A stretch of DNA of 64,000 nucleotides, taken from positions 175,604-239,603 of the forward strand of contig SCRD01000006.1 in the NCBI GenBank assembly GCA_004298155.1. The letters run 5' to 3'. How positions within the stretch are numbered: position 1 is the first letter of the stretch; each line of letters starts with the position of its first letter. Origin of the DNA: Acidobacteriota bacterium. Lineage in GTDB: Bacteria; Acidobacteriota; Terriglobia; UBA7540. A model generated the notes under the pieces. The model did no database searches, was not told the DNA's origin, and saw only the letters and a list, made by a program, of their open reading frames with translations. Of this stretch, positions 1-9,636 are shown piece after piece. The translations under genes and the position numbers were made by a program.

Positions 1-69
1 CAGCCAGTGCACGCCTTTTAACACAGGCTCGCGGGTTGGCGAGGAATCCAGCAGCGTGTCACCAAGCAT
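1..69 (-). CDS. 5' end of an unidentified gene downstream of secF (partial)
   Basis: The minus strand opens at an ATG at 69 and stays open for 23 codons to the window edge, reading MLGDTLLDSSPTREPV and on. A purine-rich AGGGGGTGG lies 6-8 bases before the ATG and would serve as ribosome binding site. It follows secF on the same strand after 71 bases, so it may belong to the tgt-yajC-secD-secF transcription unit. In related bacteria a TonB-type or other envelope gene sits here, but the visible residues are too few to assign a family. Confidence 0.5.
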   Translation of the reverse strand, partial: MLGDTLLDSSPTREPVLKGVHWL

Positions 70-140
70 GATACCCACCCCCTCTCATCGCCGAAGTCCC
101 GTCCGCATCAGCCTCCAGGACTTTCGACTGGAGAAATTTA

Positions 141-1370
141 TTACCGTTTGGCAGCAGCAACTTCCCGCTCATAAACTTTACGCTTTTCCTTTACCCGTCC
201 ACTGCCCGCCCTGGTTTGCCAGAACACCAGGATAGGACTTGCTATCGCAATGGAAGAATATGTTCCAATCACAACCCCCACCACCATCGCGAAGGAAAAC
301 CCATGGATGACATCTCCCCCGAACAGGTAGAGCGCAAGGACCGCAAGAAACGTAAGCCCTGAGGTCAGGATAGTCCGGCTCAGGGTCTGATTAATGCTCC
401 GGTTTACCAGATCGACAAAGTTCTCGCGTTTGCTCGAAGGCAGGTTCTCTCGTATGCGGTCGAATACAACGATGGTATCGTTCATCGAATAGCCCACAAG
501 CGTCAGCAGGGCCGCAATGACATCCAGCGTAATCTCTTTGTTAAATAGCGAAAACAAACCGATCGTGATTAGAACATCGTGAAAGACGGCGATTACCGCC
601 GACACGCCATAAATTAACTCAAAACGGAACCAAATGTAAACCAACATTGCAGCGAGCCCCGCCAGGGTCACATAAACGGCTTCGCGCCGCAGGTCCGAAC
701 CAACCTTGGGCCCCACAATCTGCGTGTTGCGAATGGTAAATCCCGACAGGTAGAAATCCTTTTCCAGCGCCCCGAGGACCGCCGGGGTCACGCCCGAAAC
801 TGCGCTCAACTGCTGGAAGTTCGCAATCAACCCGCCCTGCGGCGGCGTGTCACGAAACTTGACCATTGCTTGAGCAAGGTTCTGGTAGGTGCTGGTTGCG
901 ATTTCTATTCCCCTGGAAGCCAGACCCAGCGGATCCGCCACCAGCATGTGGTCTTCCAGGGTCTTCGCGCTTGCGTTGTTAAAATCCGCTTTGCCCGCTG
1001 ACGCCCCTCCGTACAATTCCGTAAGAGCTTTTACAATGGCATTCTTTCCGGTATCCAGGGCCTCGCCACCGGTCGCACCCCTTTCAAGCGGCAACTCGAT
1101 CATCGCCGAATGCTCTGAAGCAAGCCCAAGACTCTGGATTGATGCACCGTGCCAATTGTCACTGGCAAGCTGCCTGCGAATAGCGCCGACATCAGGTTCC
1201 TTGGAAAATTTCACCATGACCTGCGTGCCGCTGCGAAACTCGATCCCGTAAACAAGCCCGCGGTGCACGGCGATCGAGATCAATCCCGCAACCAGCAGAG
1301 CCATCGAAACACTGATGAAGTACCACTTCCTGCCCAGCCAGTCGATATTAGGTTCGTGAAAGAATTCCAT
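141..1370 (-). CDS. secF: Protein translocase subunit SecF
   Basis: SecF forms with SecD the proton-driven RND-type accessory of the SecYEG channel and helps pull proteins across the inner membrane. The 409-residue product starts MEFFHEPNIDWLGRKWYF, has a first membrane helix near residues 17-37, and a C-terminal bundle of five helices from about residue 230 with the family motif GYSMNDTIVVFDRIREN near 295. At 409 residues it is about 80-90 longer than typical SecF (roughly 300-325); the extra sequence lies in the periplasmic loop, residues about 100-210. It follows secD by 63 bases on the same strand. Confidence 0.96.
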   Translation of the reverse strand: MEFFHEPNIDWLGRKWYFISVSMALLVAGLISIAVHRGLVYGIEFRSGTQVMVKFSKEPDVGAIRRQLASDNWHGASIQSLGLASEHSAMIELPLERGATGGEALDTGKNAIVKALTELYGGASAGKADFNNASAKTLEDHMLVADPLGLASRGIEIATSTYQNLAQAMVKFRDTPPQGGLIANFQQLSAVSGVTPAVLGALEKDFYLSGFTIRNTQIVGPKVGSDLRREAVYVTLAGLAAMLVYIWFRFELIYGVSAVIAVFHDVLITIGLFSLFNKEITLDVIAALLTLVGYSMNDTIVVFDRIRENLPSSKRENFVDLVNRSINQTLSRTILTSGLTFLAVLALYLFGGDVIHGFSFAMVVGVVIGTYSSIAIASPILVFWQTRAGSGRVKEKRKVYEREVAAAKR

Positions 1371-1433
1371 TTTTACCCTGATCCAGCGCCTGTAGTCATA
1401 GACACCGGAAGCATACCTTATGTTCCCAAAAAG

Positions 1434-3044
1434 TTAGACGCTAAGCGCTTCACCCTTTTGCCGTCTGGTCAACACATAATCAAAAATTGTTCTAGAAACA
1501 TACACCGAAGTGAAGAGGTTTGCAATCAATCCGATGGTCAGCGTGACGGCAAACCCCCTGATAGGCCCTGTGCCGAAAGCAAAGAGGATTGCAGCCGCAG
1601 CCACGGTCGTCACGTGAGTGTCAATGATGGTCCGGAATGCATGTTCAAACCCGGCGGCCACTGCAGCCCCGGCAGCCTTGCCATGCCGCAGTTCCTCACG
1701 GATACGCTCAAAGATGAGAACGTTGGAATCGACGCCCATACCAACAGTCAGGATGACGCCTGCGATGCCCGGCAAGGTCAGGACGGCGCCAAAGTAAGCA
1801 AGTGCTGCCATGAGGATTACCAGGTTCAAAACCAGTGCCACGTCTGCATTGATTCCCGCTCCGCGGTAATACACCAGCATAAAAATGATCACCGCAAGGA
1901 ACCCCACGACGCAGGCGACGATGCCGGCGCGGATGGAGTCTGCACCCAGCGAAGGGCCAACCGTGTTCTCATTCAAATAGGTAATTGAGGCGGGAAGCGC
2001 CCCGGAACGGAGCATCAAGGCCAGGTCTGAAGTTTGCTGGGGCGTAAAGGATCCTGTGATCTCACCTGAATCAGTGATCTGACTCTGGATGACCGGCGCG
2101 GAAACAACACGGTTGTCGAGGACTATCGCAAGCTGTTTGCCGATATTCTTGCTCGTAACCTCTCCGAAGCGCACGGCCCCATCCCGCGATAAGGTGAAGT
2201 TTACGCTGGGCTGACCGTTCCGCCCGCTTGCGGGCTGAGCTCCCGTCAGGTCGCGCCCGGTGACGGCGGCCACCTGGTTGAGAAGATAAAACACCTGTCC
2301 GCCCGTTGTCGCGCTGCTGGAGGAATCCGGGCTGCCTGGAATAAGTTCCGTTCCCGGCGGCAACACGCCCCCGAAAGATGACAGAGCGGTCTCCCGGGCC
2401 GAATACGGACCTCCCCGAACAATCTTCAGCTCCAGCATCGCAGTGGCTTGAATGATATTCCTGACGCGCGTGGCGTCACTGACGCCGGGAAGCTGGATGA
2501 CCAGCTCAAAATCACCCTGCCCATAGTCGGCCACCTCGGGTCCGACGAGGCCCAGGGCGTCTACCCTGCGCCTTATGGTTTCTCTGGCCTGGTCGAGCGC
2601 CTGGTTGCGAATCGTGTTGACCTCGCTTACCTTCATGTTGACCATGCGCGCGGTCAACTGGCCGGGAACACGCTGCAAGGTCCAGGACGAAAATTGCTGC
2701 GCGACCAGCGCGTCCAGATCGCCCGATTTCTCATCCGGAACGCCGTTGATCAGAATGGAAGAAATGCCCTTCCGCTCGATCGAGCCGTAGGAAATGCTCC
2801 GGGTAGCCATCTCGTCACGCAACCGTTCCAGCGCCTGGTCGGTCGTCACCTGCACGGCATCGTCCACATGGACCTGCAGGACCATGTGAGTCCCGCCCTT
2901 TAAATCGAGCCCCAGTTGAATTCGGCTGGCAAGATTGGCTTTGAGTTGCGTGACGTTTTTGGGAAACCCTGTAAGCCCCAGGACACATGCAATGACGACT
3001 GCAAGAATAAAAAAAGTGCGGTTGCGAATCCGATTATGGTCCAT
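1434..3044 (-). CDS. secD: Protein translocase subunit SecD
   Basis: SecD is the partner of SecF in the Sec translocase accessory complex of the inner membrane. The 536-residue product has an N-terminal membrane helix (about 8-27), the LGLDLKGGTHMVLQV motif near 43-57, a large periplasmic P1 region, and a C-terminal six-helix RND domain with VGMGVDSNVLIFERIREEL near 440-460. Length matches the short bacterial form (E. coli is 615). It lies between yajC and secF on the minus strand, 41 bases after yajC, which is the usual order and suggests cotranscription. Confidence 0.97.
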   Translation of the reverse strand: MDHNRIRNRTFFILAVVIACVLGLTGFPKNVTQLKANLASRIQLGLDLKGGTHMVLQVHVDDAVQVTTDQALERLRDEMATRSISYGSIERKGISSILINGVPDEKSGDLDALVAQQFSSWTLQRVPGQLTARMVNMKVSEVNTIRNQALDQARETIRRRVDALGLVGPEVADYGQGDFELVIQLPGVSDATRVRNIIQATAMLELKIVRGGPYSARETALSSFGGVLPPGTELIPGSPDSSSSATTGGQVFYLLNQVAAVTGRDLTGAQPASGRNGQPSVNFTLSRDGAVRFGEVTSKNIGKQLAIVLDNRVVSAPVIQSQITDSGEITGSFTPQQTSDLALMLRSGALPASITYLNENTVGPSLGADSIRAGIVACVVGFLAVIIFMLVYYRGAGINADVALVLNLVILMAALAYFGAVLTLPGIAGVILTVGMGVDSNVLIFERIREELRHGKAAGAAVAAGFEHAFRTIIDTHVTTVAAAAILFAFGTGPIRGFAVTLTIGLIANLFTSVYVSRTIFDYVLTRRQKGEALSV

Positions 3045-3085
3045 TGATTAAATCCCTCGTCCCCCAGAAGGCCGCCGAAGAAAGG

Positions 3086-3442
3086 TCACTTCTTTGCCTT
3101 GGAAGCCTTCTCCTGCGCAGGCTGGCCGTCCCCCTCGGAGTGCACGCCGGTGATGGCGCTCCGGGCGATATCAACCTTCACCTGGCTGGCGATCTGAACC
3201 TGCACAATATCGTCTCGAAAGCCGGTAATCAAGCCATAAATTCCGCCTGAGGTCATAATGCGGTCACCGGTCTTCAGATTGGAGAGCATCTGCTGCGTCT
3301 TGCGGCGGTTGCGTTGCTGAGGAAGAATAACCAGGAGGTACCAGATCACAAAGAGGGGGCCAAACAACAATAGAAACTGTCCCAGCGCCCCGCCGGGGTC
3401 CGCCGCCAGAACAATCCGTTCAATTAGCACACACTCGAACAA
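3086..3442 (-). CDS. yajC: Preprotein translocase subunit YajC
   Basis: YajC is a small single-span membrane protein that copurifies with SecDF. The 118-residue product has one strong helix (about residues 18-42, FLLLFGPLFVIWYLLVILPQQ) followed by the cytoplasmic signature RNRRKTQQMLSNLKTGDRIMTSGGIYG and a lysine-rich tail. The longest frame begins with TTG; a GTG four codons later (at 3430) is an equally possible start, and neither has a strong ribosome binding site. It precedes secD on the same strand. Confidence 0.93.
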   Translation of the reverse strand: MFECVLIERIVLAADPGGALGQFLLLFGPLFVIWYLLVILPQQRNRRKTQQMLSNLKTGDRIMTSGGIYGLITGFRDDIVQVQIASQVKVDIARSAITGVHSEGDGQPAQEKASKAKK

Positions 3443-3537
3443 AATCGAGCCATCAAAGTTGAGATTAAGGATGAAAGATCTCGCGCTCTGTCGAGAGATC
3501 AGCAGGGTTTGCCAGTAACGCTCGCTTCTACTTTACG

Positions 3538-4713
3538 CTATACCGAACGGGGCCCTTGCACAGAGTCCACAGGGACCCCTGCAAGGAATTTCCCAAACCC
3601 TCCAAACCGTATAGCTTGCCTAACTCTCTTCATCGTGTCAAGGTAAAACCACAAATTATGATAAGTAGCCAGCACCGGGGCCGAAATCTCTCCCACCGCA
3701 AACAGGTGGCGGATGTAGGCGCGGGAATACCGCTGGCAGACCAGGCAGCCGCACGCTGCATCCAGCGGGCCCAGGTCTTGCGCGCAGCGCGCGCTCTTGA
3801 TGACCAGCTTTCCCTCTGAAGTAAACACGGTCCCGTTGCGGGCGTTCCGGGTGGGCATGACGCAATCGAACATGTCGATGCCCAATGCCACGCACTTCAC
3901 CAGGTCCTCAGGCGTGCCCACGCCCATCAGGTAGCGAGGCTGGTCCTCCGGAAGCAATCCGGCCACCTGGGCGGTTACTCCATACAACTCGTCTTTGGGT
4001 TCGCCCACCGAAAGTCCTCCGATGGCATACCCGTCAAACCCGATCTCGCCGATTTCCAAAACGCTTTCCCGGCGCAGGCTTTGGTCCGTCCCGCCCTGCA
4101 CAATTCCAAACAGGCTAGGCCCCAGCTCCGCCTTCCCGGTATCTTCAAAAGCAGGCAGCCGAGATTTGCCCACGTTCGCAGCAAAAAACTGCTTTGAGCG
4201 TTCCGCCCAGCGGTCCGTCAACCGTACCGACCGCTTTAGTGTTTCGTGGCTGGCAGGATAATCCACGCACTCATCGAGCGGCATAATAATGTCAGCTCCC
4301 AGCGAAAGCTGGAATTCCACCACGCTCTCGGGCGAAAAAAAATAGGGTGTTCCGTCCAGGTGTGAGCGGAACCACACGCCATCTTCGGTTACCTTGCCCA
4401 GGCCTTTCAGGCTCATCACCTGGAAGCCGCCACTGTCGGTCAGGATGGGATGCGGCCAGCTCATAAACCGATGCAGGCCGCCAAGCTCGCGCACCTTTTC
4501 GTGGCCGGGACGCATGCACAGATGATAGGTGTTGGCCAGGATGATCTGTGCGCCGACTTCTTCCAACCGTTCCTGGGTCATGGCCTTCACGGCCCCCGCG
4601 GTCCCGACGGGCATGAAGACCGGCGTTTCGACGTCGCCATGAGGCGTATGCAGGATTCCTGCCCTGGCCCTGCTGTTCTCATCCTTCGCCACAACACTAA
4701 ACTTCAATCCCAT
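3538..4713 (-). CDS. tgt: Queuine/preQ1 tRNA-guanine transglycosylase
   Basis: Tgt exchanges the wobble guanine of tRNAs for Asp, Asn, His and Tyr with a queuosine precursor. The product has TPHGDVETPVFMPVGTAG near the N-terminus, the catalytic aspartate motif LTDSGGFQVMSL, the nucleophile motif GIDMFDCVMPTRNARNG, and the zinc site CGCLVCQRYSRAYIRHLF (three Cys plus a later His). The frame is open upstream to 4830, but homology to the family begins at MGLKFSVVAKD, so the ATG at 4713 (391 residues) is preferred although no clear ribosome binding site precedes it. It heads the tgt-yajC-secD-secF block. Confidence 0.94.
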   Translation of the reverse strand: MGLKFSVVAKDENSRARAGILHTPHGDVETPVFMPVGTAGAVKAMTQERLEEVGAQIILANTYHLCMRPGHEKVRELGGLHRFMSWPHPILTDSGGFQVMSLKGLGKVTEDGVWFRSHLDGTPYFFSPESVVEFQLSLGADIIMPLDECVDYPASHETLKRSVRLTDRWAERSKQFFAANVGKSRLPAFEDTGKAELGPSLFGIVQGGTDQSLRRESVLEIGEIGFDGYAIGGLSVGEPKDELYGVTAQVAGLLPEDQPRYLMGVGTPEDLVKCVALGIDMFDCVMPTRNARNGTVFTSEGKLVIKSARCAQDLGPLDAACGCLVCQRYSRAYIRHLFAVGEISAPVLATYHNLWFYLDTMKRVRQAIRFGGFGKFLAGVPVDSVQGPRSV

Positions 4714-4976
4714 ATCGTGTCTGTCTGTGCCTGACCGGCGGGGCGCAAATCCGGCGTGCATCATTATTAGAGTTTTTGCTTCCAAGTGGGCCGAATAATA
4801 ATTGTTAGCACAAGGCGGCAGGACGGGCAACGTTGGCCTGGAGTTGGTAGCTACTCAGTTTCACATCTGGCGCGGGATTCCCTGCCCGTATGGCGGTCAA
4901 TAGAAACGGCCAGGAAGGCTGTGCCGCAAAATTAGAACGAAACTCAGTCATCACTCGGGGGCGCCCTTCACTGACT

Positions 4977-5732
4977 TCACGAGGAGATCAAAGCAAATCC
5001 AACTTTGGCAGCCGTCAACAACACCCACGCTCCCAGAAAGATCAAAAAGATCGTGCTGGTCTTCACCTTTTTCTGTACAACCCTGGAAAGGCCGATGGCT
5101 AGCAGGACCATAAACCAGAAGACAACAAAGTCCAGCGAAGTCGCCAGCGCAAAAACGACGTGCGAAGTCGTCAACGGGTTCATGAAAAATCCCGGATTGG
5201 TAGGCGCCGGACTCCGCGGATTGAAGGTATCGGCGTCGCCGAGTAACATAACTGCGATGGCCATCAATGCGCCCAGAATGCTCGGCAGGTTGGCGTAGCA
5301 AGCCACCGAAAACACATCCTTGAACCTGGCGTGACGGCCGAAAAACCCGTTCAAAACCAGCAGTCCGAAGCCAGCGGCAATCAGCAGGAAAACAGGGACG
5401 CCCACGAGCGCGCCGGCCGGCATCGCGATGCGCATGATTGCGGCAGGCCTTTCAGCCATCTGGCTCAACTGGGCCGCGTCCATGGATGCCGCCCGCCCGC
5501 TGCTCTGGAGACTTTGCAGGACAATCTGGGTTGCGCCGATCTTCAGTAGCATGGTTTCCACTACGGCAAATGATGCAAGGATCACCACAGCAAGCGGCGC
5601 AATCCAGTCCGGCTTGCGCGCGATGTCTTCAAACGTCTCCCCAGGTTCAATGAAGACGCCGATAAAGCGGGAGGGAAACGATTTGGCAGGGGTGCTATCG
5701 AGGGCCCCGGACGAGGAAGTAATATCGGCCAT
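4977..5732 (-). CDS. Yip1-family multi-span membrane protein
   Basis: The 251-residue product has a soluble start (FIEPGETFEDIARKPDWIAPL, residues about 26-47, typical of bacterial Yip1-domain proteins) followed by about five hydrophobic segments (near 48-67, 117-138, 150-175, 197-220, 228-248). A GGAGG box six bases before the ATG fixes the start. Yip1-like proteins in bacteria are integral membrane proteins of unknown role. It lies between rpoD and tgt on the same strand, about 150 bases from each, so cotranscription is possible but not shown. Confidence 0.8.
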   Translation of the reverse strand: MADITSSSGALDSTPAKSFPSRFIGVFIEPGETFEDIARKPDWIAPLAVVILASFAVVETMLLKIGATQIVLQSLQSSGRAASMDAAQLSQMAERPAAIMRIAMPAGALVGVPVFLLIAAGFGLLVLNGFFGRHARFKDVFSVACYANLPSILGALMAIAVMLLGDADTFNPRSPAPTNPGFFMNPLTTSHVVFALATSLDFVVFWFMVLLAIGLSRVVQKKVKTSTIFLIFLGAWVLLTAAKVGFALISS

Positions 5733-5881
5733 AAAGTCCTCCGCAGGAATTTGAAATTAGTGGCCCTGGTCTTTTGCCCGTAATTTGATCAGCTGTTCAA
5801 GCCCGAAAAAGGAAAGCCCGCGCCGGATTGCCGGCACGGAAAACTCTGTGACGAAGCCAGCTGCTGGGCCTGGGCCGTGGA

Positions 5882-7573
5882 TCATTCGTGGAGGGCGGCG
5901 TCCAGGAACGCGCGCAGCTTGCGGCTGCGCGAAGGATGTCGCAGCTTGCGGAGCGCCTTGGCCTCAATCTGCCGGATACGCTCGCGGGTAACGGCAAAGC
6001 TCTGGCCCACCTCTTCGAGCGTGTGCTCGCTGCCATCGTCCAGCCCGAAGCGCATCTTGATCACTTTTTCTTCGCGCGGCGTCAGGGTCTTCAGCACGGA
6101 TTCGGTCTGTTCCTTCAGATTGATGTTGATCACCGCCTCGGCGGGCGAAATGACTCCGCGGTCCTCTATAAAGTCTCCCAGGTGGGAATCCTCTTCTTCG
6201 CCGATCGGCGTTTCAAGCGAGATTGGCTCCTGGGCTATCTTCAGCACCTTCCGGACCTTCATCACTGGGATGTCCATCCGCTTGGCGATCTCTTCCGAGG
6301 TAGGCTCACGCCCATACTCCTGCACAAGCTGGCGCGACGTCCGAATCAGCTTGTTGATGGTTTCAATCATGTGCACGGGGATGCGGATAGTGCGGGCCTG
6401 GTCAGCGATGGCGCGGGTGATAGCCTGGCGGATCCACCATGTGGCGTAAGTCGAAAACTTGTATCCCCGGCGGTACTCAAACTTGTCTACGGCCTTCATC
6501 AGGCCGATATTGCCTTCCTGGATCAAGTCGAGGAACTGCAGGCCGCGGTTGGTATATTTCTTGGCAATCGACACCACCAACCGCAGGTTGGCCTCAATCA
6601 GCTCGCGCTTGGCAAGCTCAGCTTCCTGCTCACCGGTCAGGATGCTCTGAAAAGTCCGGCGCAATTCCGCCGCGGAGGCCTGGCTATCCTTTTCGATTTC
6701 ATCCAGCCGCGCCTTCACCTGGCGAAGTTCCTTCTTCAGTTCCTTGCCGTTGCCGCTTCGAGATGCGTCCAGGCGCTTTTCCAGGCGCAAGGCCTCGCGC
6801 TCGATGGGCCGGATCTCGTCCGCAGACACGCGGATGCATTCGATCAGGCGTTTGCGCTCGGCGTGCGTGAATTCAATCGACCGGAACAGCTTGGAAATCA
6901 TGATCCGGTGGCGGTAAACAGCCAGGTTGTAGCGGCGATAGTCCTTGCCCCGGCGACTGCGCGGGAAGGTGTCCCTTTTTGCCTTCAACTGAATCAGCCG
7001 TTTGTTCAGCCGCTCCATCTCATCGATAGTGCAAACCAGGTCTCTGGCCCGCTCGATGACACGGTCTTCGGTCAGTTCCTCATCGTCGAAGACCACAATT
7101 TCCTTGATGGAGCGATGTTCCTTCTTCAGGTCTTCGCGGAGCCCGAACATTTCCAGGATAACAATGGGAGAGCGCGACAGCGCCTTGAACACCTTCAGTT
7201 GTCCGCGCTCGATCCGCTTGGCAATCTCAACCTCGCCTTCGCGCGTCAGCAGCGGGACCGTCCCCATCTCGCGCAAGTACATGCGGACAGGGTCGTTAGT
7301 CTTGTCCAGGGCCCCCGGCGTCAGGTCCAGTTCCACGTCTTCGGCGGACTCTTCATCAACCTTTTCGGTGAGAACGTCCTCCGGTTTCGCTTTGGGAGAG
7401 TCCAGAACCTCGATGCCTGCATGGTCAAACATAGATAGCAGGTCATCAAGATCTTCGGCGGTGTGCACATCTGAGGGGAGAAGGTCGTTCACCTCGTCGT
7501 AAAGCAGGTAGCCCTTTTCTTTACCGAGTGTAATCAGCTTGCCAACCTGATCATACTTGTCGTCAAATGCCAA
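5882..7573 (-). CDS. rpoD: RNA polymerase principal sigma factor (sigma-70, RpoD)
   Basis: This is the housekeeping sigma factor that directs RNA polymerase to -35/-10 promoters. The 563-residue product has region 1.1 at the start ([28 protein letters not shown]), region 1.2 with [29 protein letters not shown] (about 95-125), a non-conserved insert, region 2 with [61 protein letters not shown] split across about 325-385, region 3, and region 4.2 ending [20 protein letters not shown]. It sits 167 bases downstream of dnaG on the same strand, the familiar macromolecular synthesis arrangement. Confidence 0.98.
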   Translation of the reverse strand: MAFDDKYDQVGKLITLGKEKGYLLYDEVNDLLPSDVHTAEDLDDLLSMFDHAGIEVLDSPKAKPEDVLTEKVDEESAEDVELDLTPGALDKTNDPVRMYLREMGTVPLLTREGEVEIAKRIERGQLKVFKALSRSPIVILEMFGLREDLKKEHRSIKEIVVFDDEELTEDRVIERARDLVCTIDEMERLNKRLIQLKAKRDTFPRSRRGKDYRRYNLAVYRHRIMISKLFRSIEFTHAERKRLIECIRVSADEIRPIEREALRLEKRLDASRSGNGKELKKELRQVKARLDEIEKDSQASAAELRRTFQSILTGEQEAELAKRELIEANLRLVVSIAKKYTNRGLQFLDLIQEGNIGLMKAVDKFEYRRGYKFSTYATWWIRQAITRAIADQARTIRIPVHMIETINKLIRTSRQLVQEYGREPTSEEIAKRMDIPVMKVRKVLKIAQEPISLETPIGEEEDSHLGDFIEDRGVISPAEAVININLKEQTESVLKTLTPREEKVIKMRFGLDDGSEHTLEEVGQSFAVTRERIRQIEAKALRKLRHPSRSRKLRAFLDAALHE

Positions 7574-7740
7574 AGCTTCGGCCTCCGTTTAGAAGCAACT
7601 TCGGGTTTGAACCAGTTGTTTTTTTGAACGGTAAACCTGCCACCAACCAGAAACCCTCTCAGCTTCTTTCAACCCTGTATTGCCGCGGAAAACCGAACTT
7701 CCGGCAGGCAATCCCAACGCCAATTAGATGTAATACTATA

Positions 7741-9522
7741 CTATTTCGTTGAAGTTTTGTTCCCGATTTCTAAGTTTTCCATAATCCTTGCTAATTCCTT
7801 CATCAAACGTACCTTACTCTCATTTAGCGCGGCCAGACGCGTCCAGTCCTGCTCCCGTCCAGCAGCATCGATGACGGGATTCAGAGCGCTCAATTCGCGC
7901 TCAATTTTTTTCCGCCGCAACGCGTCGCAAAATTTGATTGCATCCTCGCGGCCGGGAACTTCGTCCGAGGCCAGCAGGCATTCGTGGAGGAGGTGCTGAT
8001 TTTCCGCGCTCAGACCTTCCCCGAAAGCGTGGACGTCAACCGATTCGCCGGCGCCGCGCACCTCGTGCAGTTTAGCGAAAATGCCCTCGCTGACCAGCCC
8101 GCCCAGGACTCCGTCAGACAACAACGCGGGGAGAAGTTCGTCCATTACGTCCTGGTCCTCCAGAAAAGCCCGAAGCAGTTTTCTTTCCGCAGCTGAAGCC
8201 TTGAACTCGCGAGGCCTGCTCGCCACGTCCGTCCTTCGCTCCACCGCGGCCCGCCTCAGTTCTTCGCGCAGCAGACGGTCGTCCAGAAGCGCCCGCGCCG
8301 CCAGCCGGTCCGTCATCTCTCTGCGCAGGATCGGATTGGGCATCCGGGAAAGATAGGGCAGCACGGCGTTGGCCACCGCAAGCTTCCCCTGAGGAGTGTT
8401 CAGTCCATGACCAGCAATAGCGCGGTCCGTTACATAATCGATATAGCCCGGCGCCGTCGCCAGCAGGCGCCGATATTCGGCCTCACCCTGCTTCCGGACA
8501 AACGAGTCCGGATCAAGTCCGCCTGGCAGCGCCAGCACCTTCACCTCAAACCCCGCCTCCAGCAGTGCGTTGAGCGATCTCTCCGTGGCCGCAACCCCTG
8601 CAGAGTCAGGATCGTAATTCACGACCACGCGGCGCGAATAGCGCGCCAGCAGGCGGATCTGGGCTTCTGTAAAACTGGTGCCGCAGCTGGCAATCACGTT
8701 TTCAATTCCGCAGGAGTCCACAGCGATGCAATCCATATAGCCTTCCACCAGGATCGCGTAATCCTGTTTGCGGATCGTCTTGCCGCCGCTGTCCAGATGG
8801 TAAAGGACCCGGCTCTTCGTATAGATCGGCGTTTCCGGGGAATTCAAGTACTTGGGCTGCTCATCTCCGAGGGCCCGACCTCCGAAAGCGATCACCTTGC
8901 CGCTTTCATTTGCAATGGGGAAAATGATCCTGCCCCGAAAGCGGTCAAAGCGCCGCTCGCCGCCGGCGTCGCGCAGGACAAGCCCCGTTTTTTCCATTAC
9001 CTCGCCGTCGAACCCGGAAGCGCTCAGATACCGTGTGAGTGCGCGCCCGTCACGCGGGGCGTAACCTAAAAGAAAGCGTCCAACCACCTCGTCCTTGAGT
9101 CCGCGGTCCAGCAGATAGGCCCGTGCCGCACGCCCTTCGCCTGTGCCGGTCAATTGCGCCGCGTAAAACTTTGCAGCAGCCTCATGGATTTTGTAGAGGG
9201 CCGTTCGCTCGCGCGACCGGGAATCATCGCCTCCGTGACGGGACTGCGCGAGCGTGATACCCACTTTATCGGCCAAGCGCTCCAGGGCTTCGGGGAACGT
9301 CAGGTTTTCAACCAGCATGACGAACTTGAAGACATCGCCGCCTACCCCGCAGCCGAAACAGTGGAAGATCTGCTTGGCGGGATGCACCGCAAAGGAGGGA
9401 GTCTTCTCCTGGTGAAAGGGGCACAAGCCCATCATGTTCGCGCCGGCCTTCCGAAGCTGAACGTAATCACCTATGATTTTGACTATATCGGCAGCTTCGC
9501 GAACATCTTCAACCTGGCTCAT
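7741..9522 (-). CDS. dnaG: DNA primase DnaG
   Basis: DnaG makes the RNA primers for chromosome replication. The 593-residue product has the CHC2 zinc site near residues 34-64 (CPFHQEKTPSF then HCFGCGVGGD), the primase core with FRGRIIFPI and GRALGDEQPKYLNSPET, and the TOPRIM domain with ILVEGYMDCIAV near 258 and VVNYDPDSAG near 300. The C-terminal helicase-binding region is divergent, as usual. It is followed by rpoD and preceded by a cysteine-rich gene on the same strand; the 114-base gap before it may hold the promoter. Confidence 0.97.
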   Translation of the reverse strand: MSQVEDVREAADIVKIIGDYVQLRKAGANMMGLCPFHQEKTPSFAVHPAKQIFHCFGCGVGGDVFKFVMLVENLTFPEALERLADKVGITLAQSRHGGDDSRSRERTALYKIHEAAAKFYAAQLTGTGEGRAARAYLLDRGLKDEVVGRFLLGYAPRDGRALTRYLSASGFDGEVMEKTGLVLRDAGGERRFDRFRGRIIFPIANESGKVIAFGGRALGDEQPKYLNSPETPIYTKSRVLYHLDSGGKTIRKQDYAILVEGYMDCIAVDSCGIENVIASCGTSFTEAQIRLLARYSRRVVVNYDPDSAGVAATERSLNALLEAGFEVKVLALPGGLDPDSFVRKQGEAEYRRLLATAPGYIDYVTDRAIAGHGLNTPQGKLAVANAVLPYLSRMPNPILRREMTDRLAARALLDDRLLREELRRAAVERRTDVASRPREFKASAAERKLLRAFLEDQDVMDELLPALLSDGVLGGLVSEGIFAKLHEVRGAGESVDVHAFGEGLSAENQHLLHECLLASDEVPGREDAIKFCDALRRKKIERELSALNPVIDAAGREQDWTRLAALNESKVRLMKELARIMENLEIGNKTSTK

Positions 9523-9636
9523 GGTCTTCCAGCAATCGTCAATGGCGCCTTGTATTCAGTCTGGCTGATGAGCATGGCGGTGAATCCTGGATCTGGCACA
9601 ATCCTCAAGGCAACGGACTGTCGAAAAGCGTCCCCC

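Noticed and set aside
5888..7438. A 516-codon open frame on the plus strand opposite rpoD
   Set aside because: It lies wholly antisense to a gene with unmistakable sigma-70 regions; such long mirror frames are common in GC-rich coding DNA. The product has no family.
8407..9069. A 220-codon plus-strand frame opposite dnaG
   Set aside because: Antisense to the primase catalytic region, no ribosome binding site, no domain.
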